Shown here: in pieces, positions 8,351 to 17,384 of the stretch
Numbering within the stretch: the first letter of the stretch is position 1
Layout of the letters: every line of letters begins with the position of its first letter
Assembly (NCBI RefSeq): GCF_029953285.1
Contig: NZ_JASAOI010000068.1
Location: 1 to 64,000 of the forward strand
Direction of reading: 5' to 3'
DNA length: 64,000 bases
Source: Yinghuangia seranimata
GTDB taxonomy: Bacteria > Actinomycetota > Actinomycetes > Streptomycetales > Streptomycetaceae
Notes under the pieces: model-generated
Seen by the model: the letters and a program-made list of their open reading frames with translations, nothing else
Told to the model about the DNA's origin: nothing
Database searches by the model: none
Made by a program: the position numbers and the translations under genes

Positions 8351-9853
8351 TCAGATGAGGCGGGCGGCGCGTTCGGCGAGCATTGCGCAGCCTAGGTAGG
8401 TGTTGCCTGCTGGGAGGACCGGCATGGTGGAGGCGTCGACGACGCGGAGGCCCTTGATGCCGCGGACGCGGCAGCGGGGGTCGAGGACGGCTTGGGGGTC
8501 GCCGTCGGGGCCCATGGCGCAGGTGCCGCCCAGGTGGCCGTAGCTGATGAGGCCGCCGTCGGCGAGGGTGGTGGCGGCGTTCGGGGCGCGTAGGTCGGAT
8601 GCGGGGTGGACGCGTTCGACGCCGAGGGCGGTGAAGGCGGCGGTCTCTTCGAGGGCGGCGATGCGGTCGAGGAGCCAGTCGAGCCGGGCGAGGTCGTGCG
8701 CGGTGGGCCGGGGCATGGTGACGGCGGGTTCGGCCTCGGGGTCGGTGCCGGTGGCGTCGACGCGGCCGCGGCCGGTGACGTCGAGGAGGAACGGCACGAG
8801 GGAGAAGTGCGTCCCGTCCGGCCCCGGTTCGCCGATCGGCAGGGCGAGGACGTGGAAGTCGACGGACGAGGCGTCCGGCGTCCGCCCGACCCACACCGGC
8901 TGGACCGGCCCGCCGCGCAGCGGGGTGCCGCCCGGGTGCCGGTAGAGGAGGGCTATGCCGAGGTGGTCCTGGAGGTTCGCGCCGACGCCCGGCAGGTCGG
9001 CGACCACGGGGATGCCGAGCGCGTCGAGGAGGTCCTTGGGTCCGATGCCGGAGCGCTGTAGGAGGGCCGGGCTGCCGGTGGCGCCGCACGCGACGACGAT
9101 CTCGGGCGCGGCCCAGGCGCGGCCGTCGGCGGCGACGACACGTGTCGCGCGGCCGTCCTCGACGTCGACGCGGGCCGCGGTGACGCCGGTGAGCACGGTC
9201 AGGTTGGGCCGGGCCCGCACGGCGTCGGTCAGGTAGGCGCGGCTGACCGTGAGGCGTTCGACGGTGCCTTCGGCGTTCTCGGTGACGGTGAGCGGGAAGA
9301 TCCCGACCCCGGGCAGCCGGCGCGGGTCGTTGATGTCCTCGGACCACGGCACGCCGAGTTCGCGGACGCCGGCCAGGAACGCCCGGTGCGCCTCGTTGCG
9401 TTCATGCTCGGGCGAGCGCCGCACGCGCAGCGGCCCGGCGTCGCCGTGGAGCGCGGTCGCGCCGAAGTCGACGTCGGTCTCCATCGCGCGGAACGTCGCG
9501 AGGATGTCGGGCCAGCCCCAGCCGGGGAGGCCGCGCGCGGCCCACGCGTCGTAGTCGGCGGGCTGGCCGCGCAGCGTGGCGAGGTAGTTGACGGCGGAGG
9601 TGCCGCCGAGGACGCGGCCGCGCACCATCTGGACGGTGCGCTCTGCGGACGCGGTCATCGGGTAGGGCCGGGCGAAGGGCGTGCCCGCCCACACGTCGCC
9701 GGCCGCGGCGGGGCGCAGCACGCTCGCGTCGTACGCGGTGTCGTCGGGCCCCTGTTCGAGCAGCAGGACGCGCCGGTCCGCGCGCTCGGACAGCCGCGCG
9801 GCGAGCACCGCCCCGCTGGTGCCGCCGCCGACGACGATGACGTCCGCGTCCAC
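8351..9853 (-). CDS. GMC-family FAD-dependent oxidoreductase
   Basis: A 500-residue flavoenzyme starts at a GTG preceded by GAGGAGG. The FAD-binding VIVVGGGTSGAVLAARL lies at the N-terminus, VRGRVLGGTSAVNYLA is the GMC signature 1 region, and GATGSPALLQRSGIG is signature 2. The C-terminal catalytic region shows YGHLGGTCAMG with the active-site His and AGNTYLGCAMLAER. GMC enzymes oxidise alcohols such as choline, sugars or alkanols. Choline dehydrogenase-like substrates cannot be separated from others by these motifs. It is convergent with the antitoxin gene and divergent from the kinase pair. Confidence 0.88.
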   Translation of the reverse strand: MDADVIVVGGGTSGAVLAARLSERADRRVLLLEQGPDDTAYDASVLRPAAAGDVWAGTPFARPYPMTASAERTVQMVRGRVLGGTSAVNYLATLRGQPADYDAWAARGLPGWGWPDILATFRAMETDVDFGATALHGDAGPLRVRRSPEHERNEAHRAFLAGVRELGVPWSEDINDPRRLPGVGIFPLTVTENAEGTVERLTVSRAYLTDAVRARPNLTVLTGVTAARVDVEDGRATRVVAADGRAWAAPEIVVACGATGSPALLQRSGIGPKDLLDALGIPVVADLPGVGANLQDHLGIALLYRHPGGTPLRGGPVQPVWVGRTPDASSVDFHVLALPIGEPGPDGTHFSLVPFLLDVTGRGRVDATGTDPEAEPAVTMPRPTAHDLARLDWLLDRIAALEETAAFTALGVERVHPASDLRAPNAATTLADGGLISYGHLGGTCAMGPDGDPQAVLDPRCRVRGIKGLRVVDASTMPVLPAGNTYLGCAMLAERAARLI

Positions 9854-9926
9854 GGGTCCTCCTCTTTGTACCTGCGTTGTACGTGCGTTGTTCTTGCGCG
9901 TCGCGGTCGCTTGTCCGTCGCCGTCG

Positions 9927-9943
9927 ATTGCTTGACTGAGTCA
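9927..9943. promoter_or_regulatory. Palindrome TGACTGAGTCA between the GMC and kinase genes
   Basis: A perfect 11-bp palindrome (9933-9943) lies inside ATTGCTTGACTGAGTCA. The first 14 bases match a site before the PPOX gene (20306-20326, minus strand) at 13 positions. It is a possible shared operator. Which of the two divergent genes it serves is not clear. Confidence 0.45.
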
Positions 9944-10062
9944 CTTTATGGGCGGCGGCGCACCGCGTCGAGGGATGTCCCCGCGATGTGCCCGAAGAGG
10001 GTTCGGACCACCCCCCGCTTCGGTATCTTCCGCTCGGGGTCCACATCTTGGGGGTCGATCGC

Positions 10063-11826
10063 ATGCGCGTTCTCGCGGAGCGCTACGAACTGCAGGAACT
10101 GGTCGGCAGAGGCGGCATGGGCGAGGTGTGGAAGGGCGCCGACCGCGAGCTCGGTCGCACCGTCGCCGTCAAGGTGCTGCCGGCGGAGCTGACCCGCCAC
10201 GAGGAGTTCCGCACCCGGTTCCGACGCGAGGCCCGCACCGTCGCGGCGCTGTCCCACCAGGGCGTCGCCACGCTGTACGACGTGGGCGAGGACACCGGCG
10301 GCCCCGAGGCCACCCCGTTCCTGGTCATGGAGTACGTCGACGGCCGCACCCTCGCCGACGTCCTGCGCGACGGCCCGCTGCCGGTCGCCCGCGCCGTGGC
10401 CGTCGCCCGCGACATCGCCGACACGCTCGTGCACAGCCACGGGCACGGCCTCGTGCACCGCGACATCAAGCCGTCCAACGTGATGCTGACCGCCGCGGGC
10501 GGCGTGAAGGTCCTCGACTTCGGCATCGCCAAGGCGCTCGCCGAGACCACGACGCGCCTGACCGCGACCGGCATGACGGTCGGCACGCCCGCCTACCTCT
10601 CCCCCGAGCAGATCGACGGCGTGTCCGTCGACGGCCGCTCGGACCTGTACTCGCTGGGCTGCGTGCTGTACGAACTGCTTACCGGCAGGCCGCCGTTCAC
10701 CGGGGACTCGCCGTTCGTCGTGATGAACCAGCACCTGATGAAGGGCGCCCCGGCACCGTCCGGACTGCGGCCCCAGGTACCGGAGTTCGTCGACGCCGTC
10801 ACCCTGCGGCTGCTCGCCAAGCGTCCCGAGGAGCGGTACGACACCGCGGCGCAGCTGCGCGGCGCGCTGGAGGACGTGCAGGCCGAACTGCGGGGCGGCA
10901 CCGCCGCCGTGACCACCCCGGCCACCACCCCGGCCACCGCCGCGGCGCCGCCGCCGACCCCCGCACCGGCCACCGCCGCCCCGGCCACCCCGCCCCCACC
11001 GTCCGGCCACGGGGCCGACGGCCCCTGGCAGACCGCCACCGCGACCGCGGCGCCCGCGCCGCCGCGCCCGCGCGGGGAGCCCGCGACGCCCGCCCCGGCG
11101 ACGTCCGCCGTGCCGCCGCCCCGCCCGACGCTGCACGACCAGGTGCCCTCCGGCACGACCGGCGCGGCGATCCCCGCTCCCCCGTACAGCCCGACCGCGC
11201 ACGCCGCGACCCGGATCGTCCCGCCCGGCATGCAGGTGCGGCCCGGCACCGGCGGCCGGTGGGCGGTCCGCTTCCGCGTCACCGCCGACGGAATGGTGGC
11301 GCTGTTCGGGATCGGACTGATCCCGCTGACGTACTTCAGCGTCGACGCCGACGGCTTCAACGGCCACAACTATCTGACGCTCGCCGCCGCGGTCCTCGCA
11401 CCGGTCGCGCTGCTGTGGTCGGCCCGCATCGCGGCGCTCATCGCCTGGATGCCGACTGCCGTCCTCACCGGCGCGATGTTCGCCTTCACGCATTCGGCGT
11501 CCCGCGACTACGAGGACTTCCCCCGGGACACCTACGGGCGCCAAATGGGTTGGGAGGTGGGCGACCTGACCAGCCGCTACGCCGCCGTCGCGCTGCCGCT
11601 GATGCTCATCACGCTGTTCGCTCTCGGCGCGTTCCTGCGCAGCCGTTCCTCGTCCGCGCTCTACGCCGCGGTGTTCTGGGTCGCCGGGATGCTCACGGCG
11701 TTCTCGTGCGGCTCCTGGTCGTCGGCCGCGGCGGTGCGCACGGGGTGGCTGACGCTGGCGGGCCTGGTGATCGTTTGTATCGTGCAGGAGGCCGCCGCGC
11801 GCCGTCGGCTGCCGTCCGCGAACTGA
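10063..11826 (+). CDS. Membrane-associated Ser/Thr protein kinase, first of a tandem pair
   Basis: This protein has 587 residues from the ATG at 10063, chosen because it aligns with the start of the downstream paralogue. It has a Hanks-type kinase domain, residues ~8-270: glycine loop GRGGMG at 15-20, Lys37 in AVKVL, catalytic loop HRDIKPSN from His132, and DFG at 152-154, so it should be active. Residues ~285-395 are a Pro/Ala/Thr linker. Residues ~405-585 hold five or six hydrophobic segments in place of the usual single TM plus PASTA sensor. The kinase would thus face the cytoplasm with a polytopic sensor-like membrane domain. The stop lies 17 bases before the second kinase ATG. Confidence 0.92.
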   Translation: MRVLAERYELQELVGRGGMGEVWKGADRELGRTVAVKVLPAELTRHEEFRTRFRREARTVAALSHQGVATLYDVGEDTGGPEATPFLVMEYVDGRTLADVLRDGPLPVARAVAVARDIADTLVHSHGHGLVHRDIKPSNVMLTAAGGVKVLDFGIAKALAETTTRLTATGMTVGTPAYLSPEQIDGVSVDGRSDLYSLGCVLYELLTGRPPFTGDSPFVVMNQHLMKGAPAPSGLRPQVPEFVDAVTLRLLAKRPEERYDTAAQLRGALEDVQAELRGGTAAVTTPATTPATAAAPPPTPAPATAAPATPPPPSGHGADGPWQTATATAAPAPPRPRGEPATPAPATSAVPPPRPTLHDQVPSGTTGAAIPAPPYSPTAHAATRIVPPGMQVRPGTGGRWAVRFRVTADGMVALFGIGLIPLTYFSVDADGFNGHNYLTLAAAVLAPVALLWSARIAALIAWMPTAVLTGAMFAFTHSASRDYEDFPRDTYGRQMGWEVGDLTSRYAAVALPLMLITLFALGAFLRSRSSSALYAAVFWVAGMLTAFSCGSWSSAAAVRTGWLTLAGLVIVCIVQEAAARRRLPSAN

Positions 11827-11843
11827 GAGGTGGCGACGCACCC

Positions 11844-13550
11844 ATGCGCGTTCTCGCGGGACGATACGAACTGCACGAACTGGTGGGCCGCGGCGGGATG
11901 GGGGAGGTGTGGAAGGGCACCGACCGCGAACTCGGCCGCACGATCGCCGTCAAGGTGCTGCCTGCCGAGCTGACCCGGCACGAGGAGTTCCGCCAGCGGT
12001 TCCGCCGCGAGGCGCGCACCGTCGCCGCGTTGTCGCACCAGGGTGTGGCGACGCTGTACGACGTGGGCGAGGACGTCGGCGGCCCCGAGCCGACGCCGTT
12101 CCTGGTCATGGAGTTCGTCCCCGGCCGCACGCTCGGGGACGTGCTGCGCGAGGGCGGCCCGATGCCGGTCGACCGCGCGGTGGCGGTGGCCCGCGACATC
12201 GCGGACACGCTCGTGCACAGCCACGGGCTGGGGCTGATCCACCGCGACATCAAGCCGTCGAACGTGATGCTGACGCCGTCGGGCGCGGTGAAGGTGCTCG
12301 ACTTCGGCATCGCGAAGGCGCTCGCCGAGACGACGACGCGGCTGACCGCGACGGGGCTGATGGTCGGCACGCCCGCGTACCTCTCCCCCGAGCAGATCGA
12401 CGGCGCGGCGGTCGACGGCCGCACCGACGTCTACTCGCTGGGCTGTCTGCTCTACGAACTCCTGGTCGGGCGGCCGCCGTTCGCCGGCGACTCGCCGTTC
12501 GCCGTGATGAACCAGCACCTGACCAAGCCACCGGCGCCGCCGTCCACCCTCCGGGCCGAGGTGCCGGGGCAGGTGGACGCGGTGGTCCTGTACGCGCTCG
12601 CCAAGACGCCGCAGCAGCGGTACGCGGACGCCTCCGCGCTGCGCTCGGCCCTGGAGTCGGCGCAGCGCGCGGTGAGCGTGGCCGCCGAAGTCCCGGACCC
12701 GGTACCGCCGTACGCGCAGCCGACGGCGCTCGCCGGGCCGCGCCCCGCGGCACGGTCCGTGTTGGGTTCGTTCGGCACGCCCGTGCCCGCCCCCGCGACC
12801 GGGGCGGCGATGCCGCCTCCGTCCGGGCCGCCGACCGCGCCGCCCGCGCCGCCGAACCAGGCCGATGCCGCGCCGAGGCCTTCAGTGCCGCCGCAGGGCT
12901 TCGCCGCTCCGGGCGTGCCGAGCGGGCCGGGCAACGTCCACGCCGCGCCGCATGGTTACCCGCAGCCGGAGCCGGGGACAGCCCCCGCACCCGCCGCACG
13001 GTCGCCGTGGACGGTGCGGTTCCGCCCCACCGAGGCGGGTGCGGCGGCGGTGCTGGGCCTCGCTTTCCTGCTCGCCTACATCAATGTGGCCATGCAGTTC
13101 GCCGACGGCACTCCAGGCCTGGTGACCACCGCCGAAGTCGCGCTTGCCGCCTCACTGTTGGCCCTGCTGTGGTCGGCCCGCCTGAGCCTGACGATCGGCT
13201 GGGCGTACGTGGCGGCACTGAGCAGCGCGCTCGGCTTCAACGTCTACAGCTTCGACTACGGCGTCAAGTCACACCTGCAGGCGGCGTCGATGCTGACCCT
13301 GCCGTTCCTGGGGCTCGCGTTCTTCATGGCCGCCGGGTTCCTGCGCCGCAGGTCCGACCCGTCGCTGCTGGTGTGCGTGCTGTGGATGTGCCTGTCGACG
13401 TCGTGGTGGGCTTTCAGCGATACCGGGCAGGTGATCGCCGACCACCGCGACGCCGTGTTCAACGTCGTGGTGCTGGTCATCGTGACGATCACCGCCGGCC
13501 AGGAGTTGACCTCCCGCGTCCGCGGCGAACAGCCCGTACACCAGGAGTAG
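11844..13550 (+). CDS. Membrane-associated Ser/Thr protein kinase, second of a tandem pair
   Basis: This 568-residue paralogue of the preceding kinase has an almost identical first 50 residues (MRVLAGRYELHELVGRGGMG). Catalytic motifs are intact: AVKVL, HRDIKPSN, DFGIAKAL and GTPAYLSPEQIDG. After ~residue 270 comes a different Pro/Ala linker (to ~385), then a polytopic membrane domain (LGLAFLLAYINVAMQFA, ASMLTLPFLGLAFFMAAGF and others). GAGAGGTGG precedes the ATG. The two genes form an operon made by local duplication; the linker and membrane parts have diverged, which suggests different signals feeding a similar catalytic domain. Confidence 0.92.
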   Translation: MRVLAGRYELHELVGRGGMGEVWKGTDRELGRTIAVKVLPAELTRHEEFRQRFRREARTVAALSHQGVATLYDVGEDVGGPEPTPFLVMEFVPGRTLGDVLREGGPMPVDRAVAVARDIADTLVHSHGLGLIHRDIKPSNVMLTPSGAVKVLDFGIAKALAETTTRLTATGLMVGTPAYLSPEQIDGAAVDGRTDVYSLGCLLYELLVGRPPFAGDSPFAVMNQHLTKPPAPPSTLRAEVPGQVDAVVLYALAKTPQQRYADASALRSALESAQRAVSVAAEVPDPVPPYAQPTALAGPRPAARSVLGSFGTPVPAPATGAAMPPPSGPPTAPPAPPNQADAAPRPSVPPQGFAAPGVPSGPGNVHAAPHGYPQPEPGTAPAPAARSPWTVRFRPTEAGAAAVLGLAFLLAYINVAMQFADGTPGLVTTAEVALAASLLALLWSARLSLTIGWAYVAALSSALGFNVYSFDYGVKSHLQAASMLTLPFLGLAFFMAAGFLRRRSDPSLLVCVLWMCLSTSWWAFSDTGQVIADHRDAVFNVVVLVIVTITAGQELTSRVRGEQPVHQE

Positions 13551-13565
13551 TTCCGGACAGCACCA

Positions 13566-13598
13566 GGGCCCGGCCGCAACTGTCACGCGGCCGGGCCC
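13566..13598 (+). terminator. Perfect hairpin terminator after the kinase operon
   Basis: The 12-bp arms gggcccggccgc and gcggccgggccc pair with a 9-base loop, 15 bases after the second kinase stop. The converging dehydrogenase operon ends 70 bases further on, so it may serve both. Confidence 0.8.
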
Positions 13599-13668
13599 GT
13601 GCCGTCTCACCCCGCTTGCCCGCACGGCCGGCGCCGGGCCGAGCGCCCGGCGGCCGGTGTGCCGGGGA

Positions 13669-14817
13669 TCAGACGTACTCCCCCGCGGGGCGCGCCGCGA
13701 AGCCGGCACCGATGCGCAGGGCCTGCTCGTTGGCGCCGCCGAGCGAGAACTCGATCTGCTTGGCGTGCACGAAGTAGCGGTGCACGAAGTGCTCTTCGGC
13801 GATGCCCATGCCGCCGTGGACGTGGACGACCGCGTGCGCGACGCGGTGTCCGGCCTCGGACGCCCAGAACTTCGCGGTGGCGACCGCCTCGGACGCGTCG
13901 ATGCCGGCGCCGACCTGCCAGGCGGCCTGCCACGTGGTGAGCCGGATCGCCTCGACGTCGATGTAGCAGTCCGCGAGCCGGTGGCCGACCGCCTGGAACG
14001 AGCCGACCGGGCGCTTGAACTGCACGCGGGTGGTCGTGTACGCGGCGGCCTCGCGCATGGCGCGCTCGCACACGCCCAGCTGCAGCGCGCACAGCGCGAG
14101 CGTGGCGCGGTCGCGGAGCCACACCGCGACGGCGCTGTCGACGGCGCCGCCCAGCAGCGCGTCGTCGCCGACGAGCACGCCGTCCAGCACCAGTTCGCCG
14201 GCGATCTCCTTGGCGGTGGTCTGCTGCGGCGTGACGGTGACGCCGGCCGCGGCGGGGTCGACCAGGAAGATCCCGACGCCGTCCGGGGTGGCGGCCGGGA
14301 CCAGGATGACGTCCGCGACGGTGGCGACCGGCACGCCGGTCTTCTGGCCGGTGAGCCGCCAGCCGCCGTCGGCGCGTTCGGCGGTGGTCAGGCGCGGGGC
14401 GGCGGCGTCCCGGACGAGGCGCTCGGCGAGCGCCGCGGTGAGGATCTTCTCGCCGGAGACGGCGCCGGGCAGCCATGCGGCCTTCTGCTCGGCGGTGCCG
14501 TGCTCGGCGATCGCGGCCGCGGCGACCGCGATCGACGGGTAGACGGGCACGGGGGCGAGCGTGCTGCCGACCTGCTCGAGGACGAGCACCTGCTCGAGGA
14601 CGCCGAGGCCCGAGCCGCCGAACTCCTCGGGCAGCGAGATGCCCAGGATGTTGGCCTTGGCCAGCTCCTGCCACAGGTCGCGGTCGAAGCGCGGCGCGCC
14701 CTCGCCGGTGACCTTCGCCTCGAGCGCGGTCAGCGTCTCGTGCTTGACCCGCTCGCCGAGGATCTGCTGGACGAGACCCACCAGCTCCTGCTGCTCTTCG
14801 GTGTACGCGAAGTCCAT
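13669..14817 (-). CDS. Acyl-CoA dehydrogenase family protein (small partner)
   Basis: This 382-residue protein is the last gene of the four-gene operon. The N-terminus YTEEQQELVGLVQQILGERV and the central GGWRLTGQKTGVPVA are ACAD-like. The C-terminal VHVHGGMGIAEEHFVHRYF corresponds to the FAD-contacting helix. It begins 47 bases after the upstream ACAD stop and has GAGGGA before the ATG. Adjacent ACAD pairs of this form make obligate heterotetramers in actinobacterial steroid side-chain degradation (for example FadE28/FadE29); that model fits here but is inferred. Its sequence resembles the N-terminal half of the fused ACAD at 17385-19610. Confidence 0.82.
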   Translation of the reverse strand: MDFAYTEEQQELVGLVQQILGERVKHETLTALEAKVTGEGAPRFDRDLWQELAKANILGISLPEEFGGSGLGVLEQVLVLEQVGSTLAPVPVYPSIAVAAAAIAEHGTAEQKAAWLPGAVSGEKILTAALAERLVRDAAAPRLTTAERADGGWRLTGQKTGVPVATVADVILVPAATPDGVGIFLVDPAAAGVTVTPQQTTAKEIAGELVLDGVLVGDDALLGGAVDSAVAVWLRDRATLALCALQLGVCERAMREAAAYTTTRVQFKRPVGSFQAVGHRLADCYIDVEAIRLTTWQAAWQVGAGIDASEAVATAKFWASEAGHRVAHAVVHVHGGMGIAEEHFVHRYFVHAKQIEFSLGGANEQALRIGAGFAARPAGEYV

Positions 14818-14864
14818 TTCGAAATCCCTCAGTTCTCGCGTGGACGGATGGCGGTGGGCGGGGG

Positions 14865-16055
14865 TCAGCGCGGCGGGCGCGGCATGCGCAGCCCGAACAT
14901 GGCGATCATGTCGCGCTGGATCTCGTTGGTGCCGCCGCCGAAGGTGAGGATCAGCGCCGAGCGGTACATCTTCTCGATGCGGCCGCGCAGGACGACGCCG
15001 GGCGCGTCGGGCGTCAGGTACGCGTCCTCGCCGAAGCACTCCATGAGCAGCCGGTAGGCCTCGGTGGAGAACTCGGTGCCGAAGATCTTGGTGGCGGACG
15101 CGTCCGCCGGGCCGACCTTCTTGCCGTGGTCGACCGCCCACGCGATCTTCCAGTTGATGAGCTTGAGGTACTCGACCTTGGCCTGGACGCGGCCGAGGTT
15201 GAGCTGCACCTGCTCCTGGTCGATGACGCGGCTGCCGTCGGGCAGCAGCGTCGACTCGGCCCAGCGGCGGGTCTCGTGCAGCGCCAGCTGGACGCCGGCC
15301 GCCGAACACAGCGCCACGCGCTCGCGGTTGAGCTGGCCGGTCATCAGCGCCCAGCCGCCGTCGACCTCGCCGACCACCGCGGACGCGGGGACGCGCATGT
15401 CCTCGAAGGTCAGCTGGCTGACGGTCTGTCCGCCGAGCGTCTTGACCTCGCTCCACGACAGGCCGGGGGTGTCCGTCGGCACCAGGAAGATGGTGAGGCC
15501 CTGGTGCGCCTTGACGTCCGGGTTGGTGCGCGCGGCGAGCCACACGTAGTCGGCGACGTGGATGAGCGAGATCCACATCTTCGAGCCGTTGACCACGAAC
15601 TCGTCGCCGTCGCGCACCGCGCGGGTGCGCAGGTGGGCGAGGTCGGTGCCCGCCTCGGGCTCGGAGTAGCCGATGGAGAAGTGCATCTCGCCGGAGAGGA
15701 TCTTCGGGAGGAAGAAGTCCCGCTGCTCCTGCGTGCCGTACTCCATCAGCGTCGGGCCGACGGTGTTGATGGTGAGGAACGGCACGGCGGCGCCGGCGAG
15801 GGTGGCCTCGTCGGTGAAGATGAGCTGCTCCATCATGGAGCGGTCCTGGCCGCCGTACTCCTTGGGCCAGCCGATGCCGAGCCAGCCGTCCTTGCCCATC
15901 CGGTTGGCGATCTTCCAGTACGCGCCGTCCCGGCCGGCGAGCGTGGTCTCGCCCGCGGCCTGCTGTTCGCGGACCTCGGGCGTCATGATCCCGGCGAAGT
16001 ACTCGCGGAGTTCCCGGCGCAGTTCTTCCTGCTCGGGGGTGTAGGCGATGTGCAC
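14865..16055 (-). CDS. Acyl-CoA dehydrogenase (large partner)
   Basis: This 396-residue FAD enzyme oxidises an acyl-CoA to the 2,3-enoyl-CoA. Motifs seen are FSIGYSEPEAGTDLAHLRTRA (flavin and substrate contact), VNGSKMWIS, the FAD-binding GRVQAKVEYLKLINWK region, and the C-terminal LTFGGGTNEIQRDMIAMFGL signature. It is followed after 47 bases by the smaller ACAD-like gene and resembles FadE29-type proteins more than short-chain mitochondrial ACADs. The substrate is probably a bulky or branched acyl-CoA, judging only from family and neighbours. Confidence 0.87.
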   Translation of the reverse strand: MHIAYTPEQEELRRELREYFAGIMTPEVREQQAAGETTLAGRDGAYWKIANRMGKDGWLGIGWPKEYGGQDRSMMEQLIFTDEATLAGAAVPFLTINTVGPTLMEYGTQEQRDFFLPKILSGEMHFSIGYSEPEAGTDLAHLRTRAVRDGDEFVVNGSKMWISLIHVADYVWLAARTNPDVKAHQGLTIFLVPTDTPGLSWSEVKTLGGQTVSQLTFEDMRVPASAVVGEVDGGWALMTGQLNRERVALCSAAGVQLALHETRRWAESTLLPDGSRVIDQEQVQLNLGRVQAKVEYLKLINWKIAWAVDHGKKVGPADASATKIFGTEFSTEAYRLLMECFGEDAYLTPDAPGVVLRGRIEKMYRSALILTFGGGTNEIQRDMIAMFGLRMPRPPR

Positions 16056-16161
16056 GGTTACCTCCCGGGACCCCGGGGTCCCTCGTGGATGTTCGTGGTG
16101 CGTGGACGGTGCGGCGGACGGTTCGCCGGGCGGTGCGGCGGACCGGTGGGCTCAGGGCGCG

Positions 16162-17292
16162 TCAGGGCGCGACGGCGAGGAAGTCGGCGAAGCCGGAGGG
16201 GTCGTGGCGGCCGAGGACGCCGTGTTCGAACAGCCCCCAGCCCTCGGCGCCGTCGCAGGTGGCGCGGGCGACGTGGTCGAGCAGGCTGAACTTGGCGCGT
16301 CCGGCGGCGGCTTCGTCCTCGGCGAGGTCGACGACGACGGACTCGGCCCAGTCGCGGCCGCGCCACTGGCCGTGCGTCCAGGTCGGGTCCATGCCGTAGC
16401 CGGGGCCGCAGTTGAGCGCGATGTGGCCGAGCGGTTCGACGTCGACGACGACGGGCTTGCCGGACAGGTCCTTCATGCGGAGCGTGGCGCGCACGGGCAT
16501 GCGGGTGCCGGACGCGTACTCGATGTCGAACTCGGGCCAGCCGAGCTGCTCGGGGCGGCGGCCGGTCTCCGCGGGCCACACGCGGGTGGCCTGGTTGAGG
16601 GTGCGGGTGCCGTCGGGCTCCTCCTGCACGATGACGACGATCGCGAAGTCGTCGAAGCGCAGCGGCACGTACGTCCACCACATGCCGCCGGACGGGTCGC
16701 GCTCGGCGGCGGCGCGCCCGCCCGGCTCGGCCTCGCCGCTGGGGCGGATGCCCCACGAGCGGTCGCGGGAGCCGACCCAGGTGTCGGGGGTGACGGTGTA
16801 CTCGGTGCCCTCGACGACGAGGGTGCCCTCCCAGGTGCCGAGCTGCGCGAAGCGCTGCGCGTCGAGGATGACGCGGCCGTCGCGGCGCAGGACGTGCGGC
16901 TCCTCGTCGATCGCGGGGAAGCTGCCGCGCCACGTGAGGTCCATGGCGATCCCGTGCTCGGCGGTCTCGCTGACCACGCGCAGCTCGTTGAGCGGCTCCT
17001 TGACCTCGATGCGGTAGCCGCCGACGGCCGGGTTGAGCCGGTCGTCGGTGGCCGCGTCGAACGCGTCGGACAGCCGGACGGTGGTGTGCCGGCTGCCGCG
17101 GCCGACGGTGACGAACGCGTCCTTGACGCCGAGGTTCGGGTAGACCCCGAAGCCGGTGATCAGGAAGACGTCGCCGGTGCGGTCGTGGCCGTTGAAGTAG
17201 TAGCGGTCGTAGAAGTTGCGGTCGCTGCTGGCCACGCGCGCGATGGACAGCGGGGTCTGGTGGACCGGGAACTCGTCGAGCGGGGCGGGCAT
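16162..17292 (-). CDS. Conserved protein with probable lipocalin/AttH-like fold
   Basis: The protein has 376 residues; the ATG at 17292 has AAAGGA upstream. I do not recognise a characterised homologue. It is rich in beta-type segments and aromatic residues, and has the pattern GSRDRSWGIRP near residue 180. This resembles the W-G motif of AttH/CrtC-type lipocalin-like proteins. It has no signal peptide or TM segment. It lies between ACAD genes in one operon, so a role in binding or processing a hydrophobic acyl-CoA or its acid is likely, but this is inference from position. Confidence 0.6.
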   Translation of the reverse strand: MPAPLDEFPVHQTPLSIARVASSDRNFYDRYYFNGHDRTGDVFLITGFGVYPNLGVKDAFVTVGRGSRHTTVRLSDAFDAATDDRLNPAVGGYRIEVKEPLNELRVVSETAEHGIAMDLTWRGSFPAIDEEPHVLRRDGRVILDAQRFAQLGTWEGTLVVEGTEYTVTPDTWVGSRDRSWGIRPSGEAEPGGRAAAERDPSGGMWWTYVPLRFDDFAIVVIVQEEPDGTRTLNQATRVWPAETGRRPEQLGWPEFDIEYASGTRMPVRATLRMKDLSGKPVVVDVEPLGHIALNCGPGYGMDPTWTHGQWRGRDWAESVVVDLAEDEAAAGRAKFSLLDHVARATCDGAEGWGLFEHGVLGRHDPSGFADFLAVAP

Positions 17293-17384
17293 GCGCGTCC
17301 TTTCGCCGGCCGGTGCCGGATCTCTGGCTCGGTCGCCGGGCTGCCTGTTGACGGTGTTGTCAGCCGCCTCGCGGCGGCGCGGTG

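Noticed and set aside
8351-9853. Choline dehydrogenase (betA)
   Set aside because: Motifs support only the GMC family; no betaine-aldehyde dehydrogenase or choline transport genes adjoin it.
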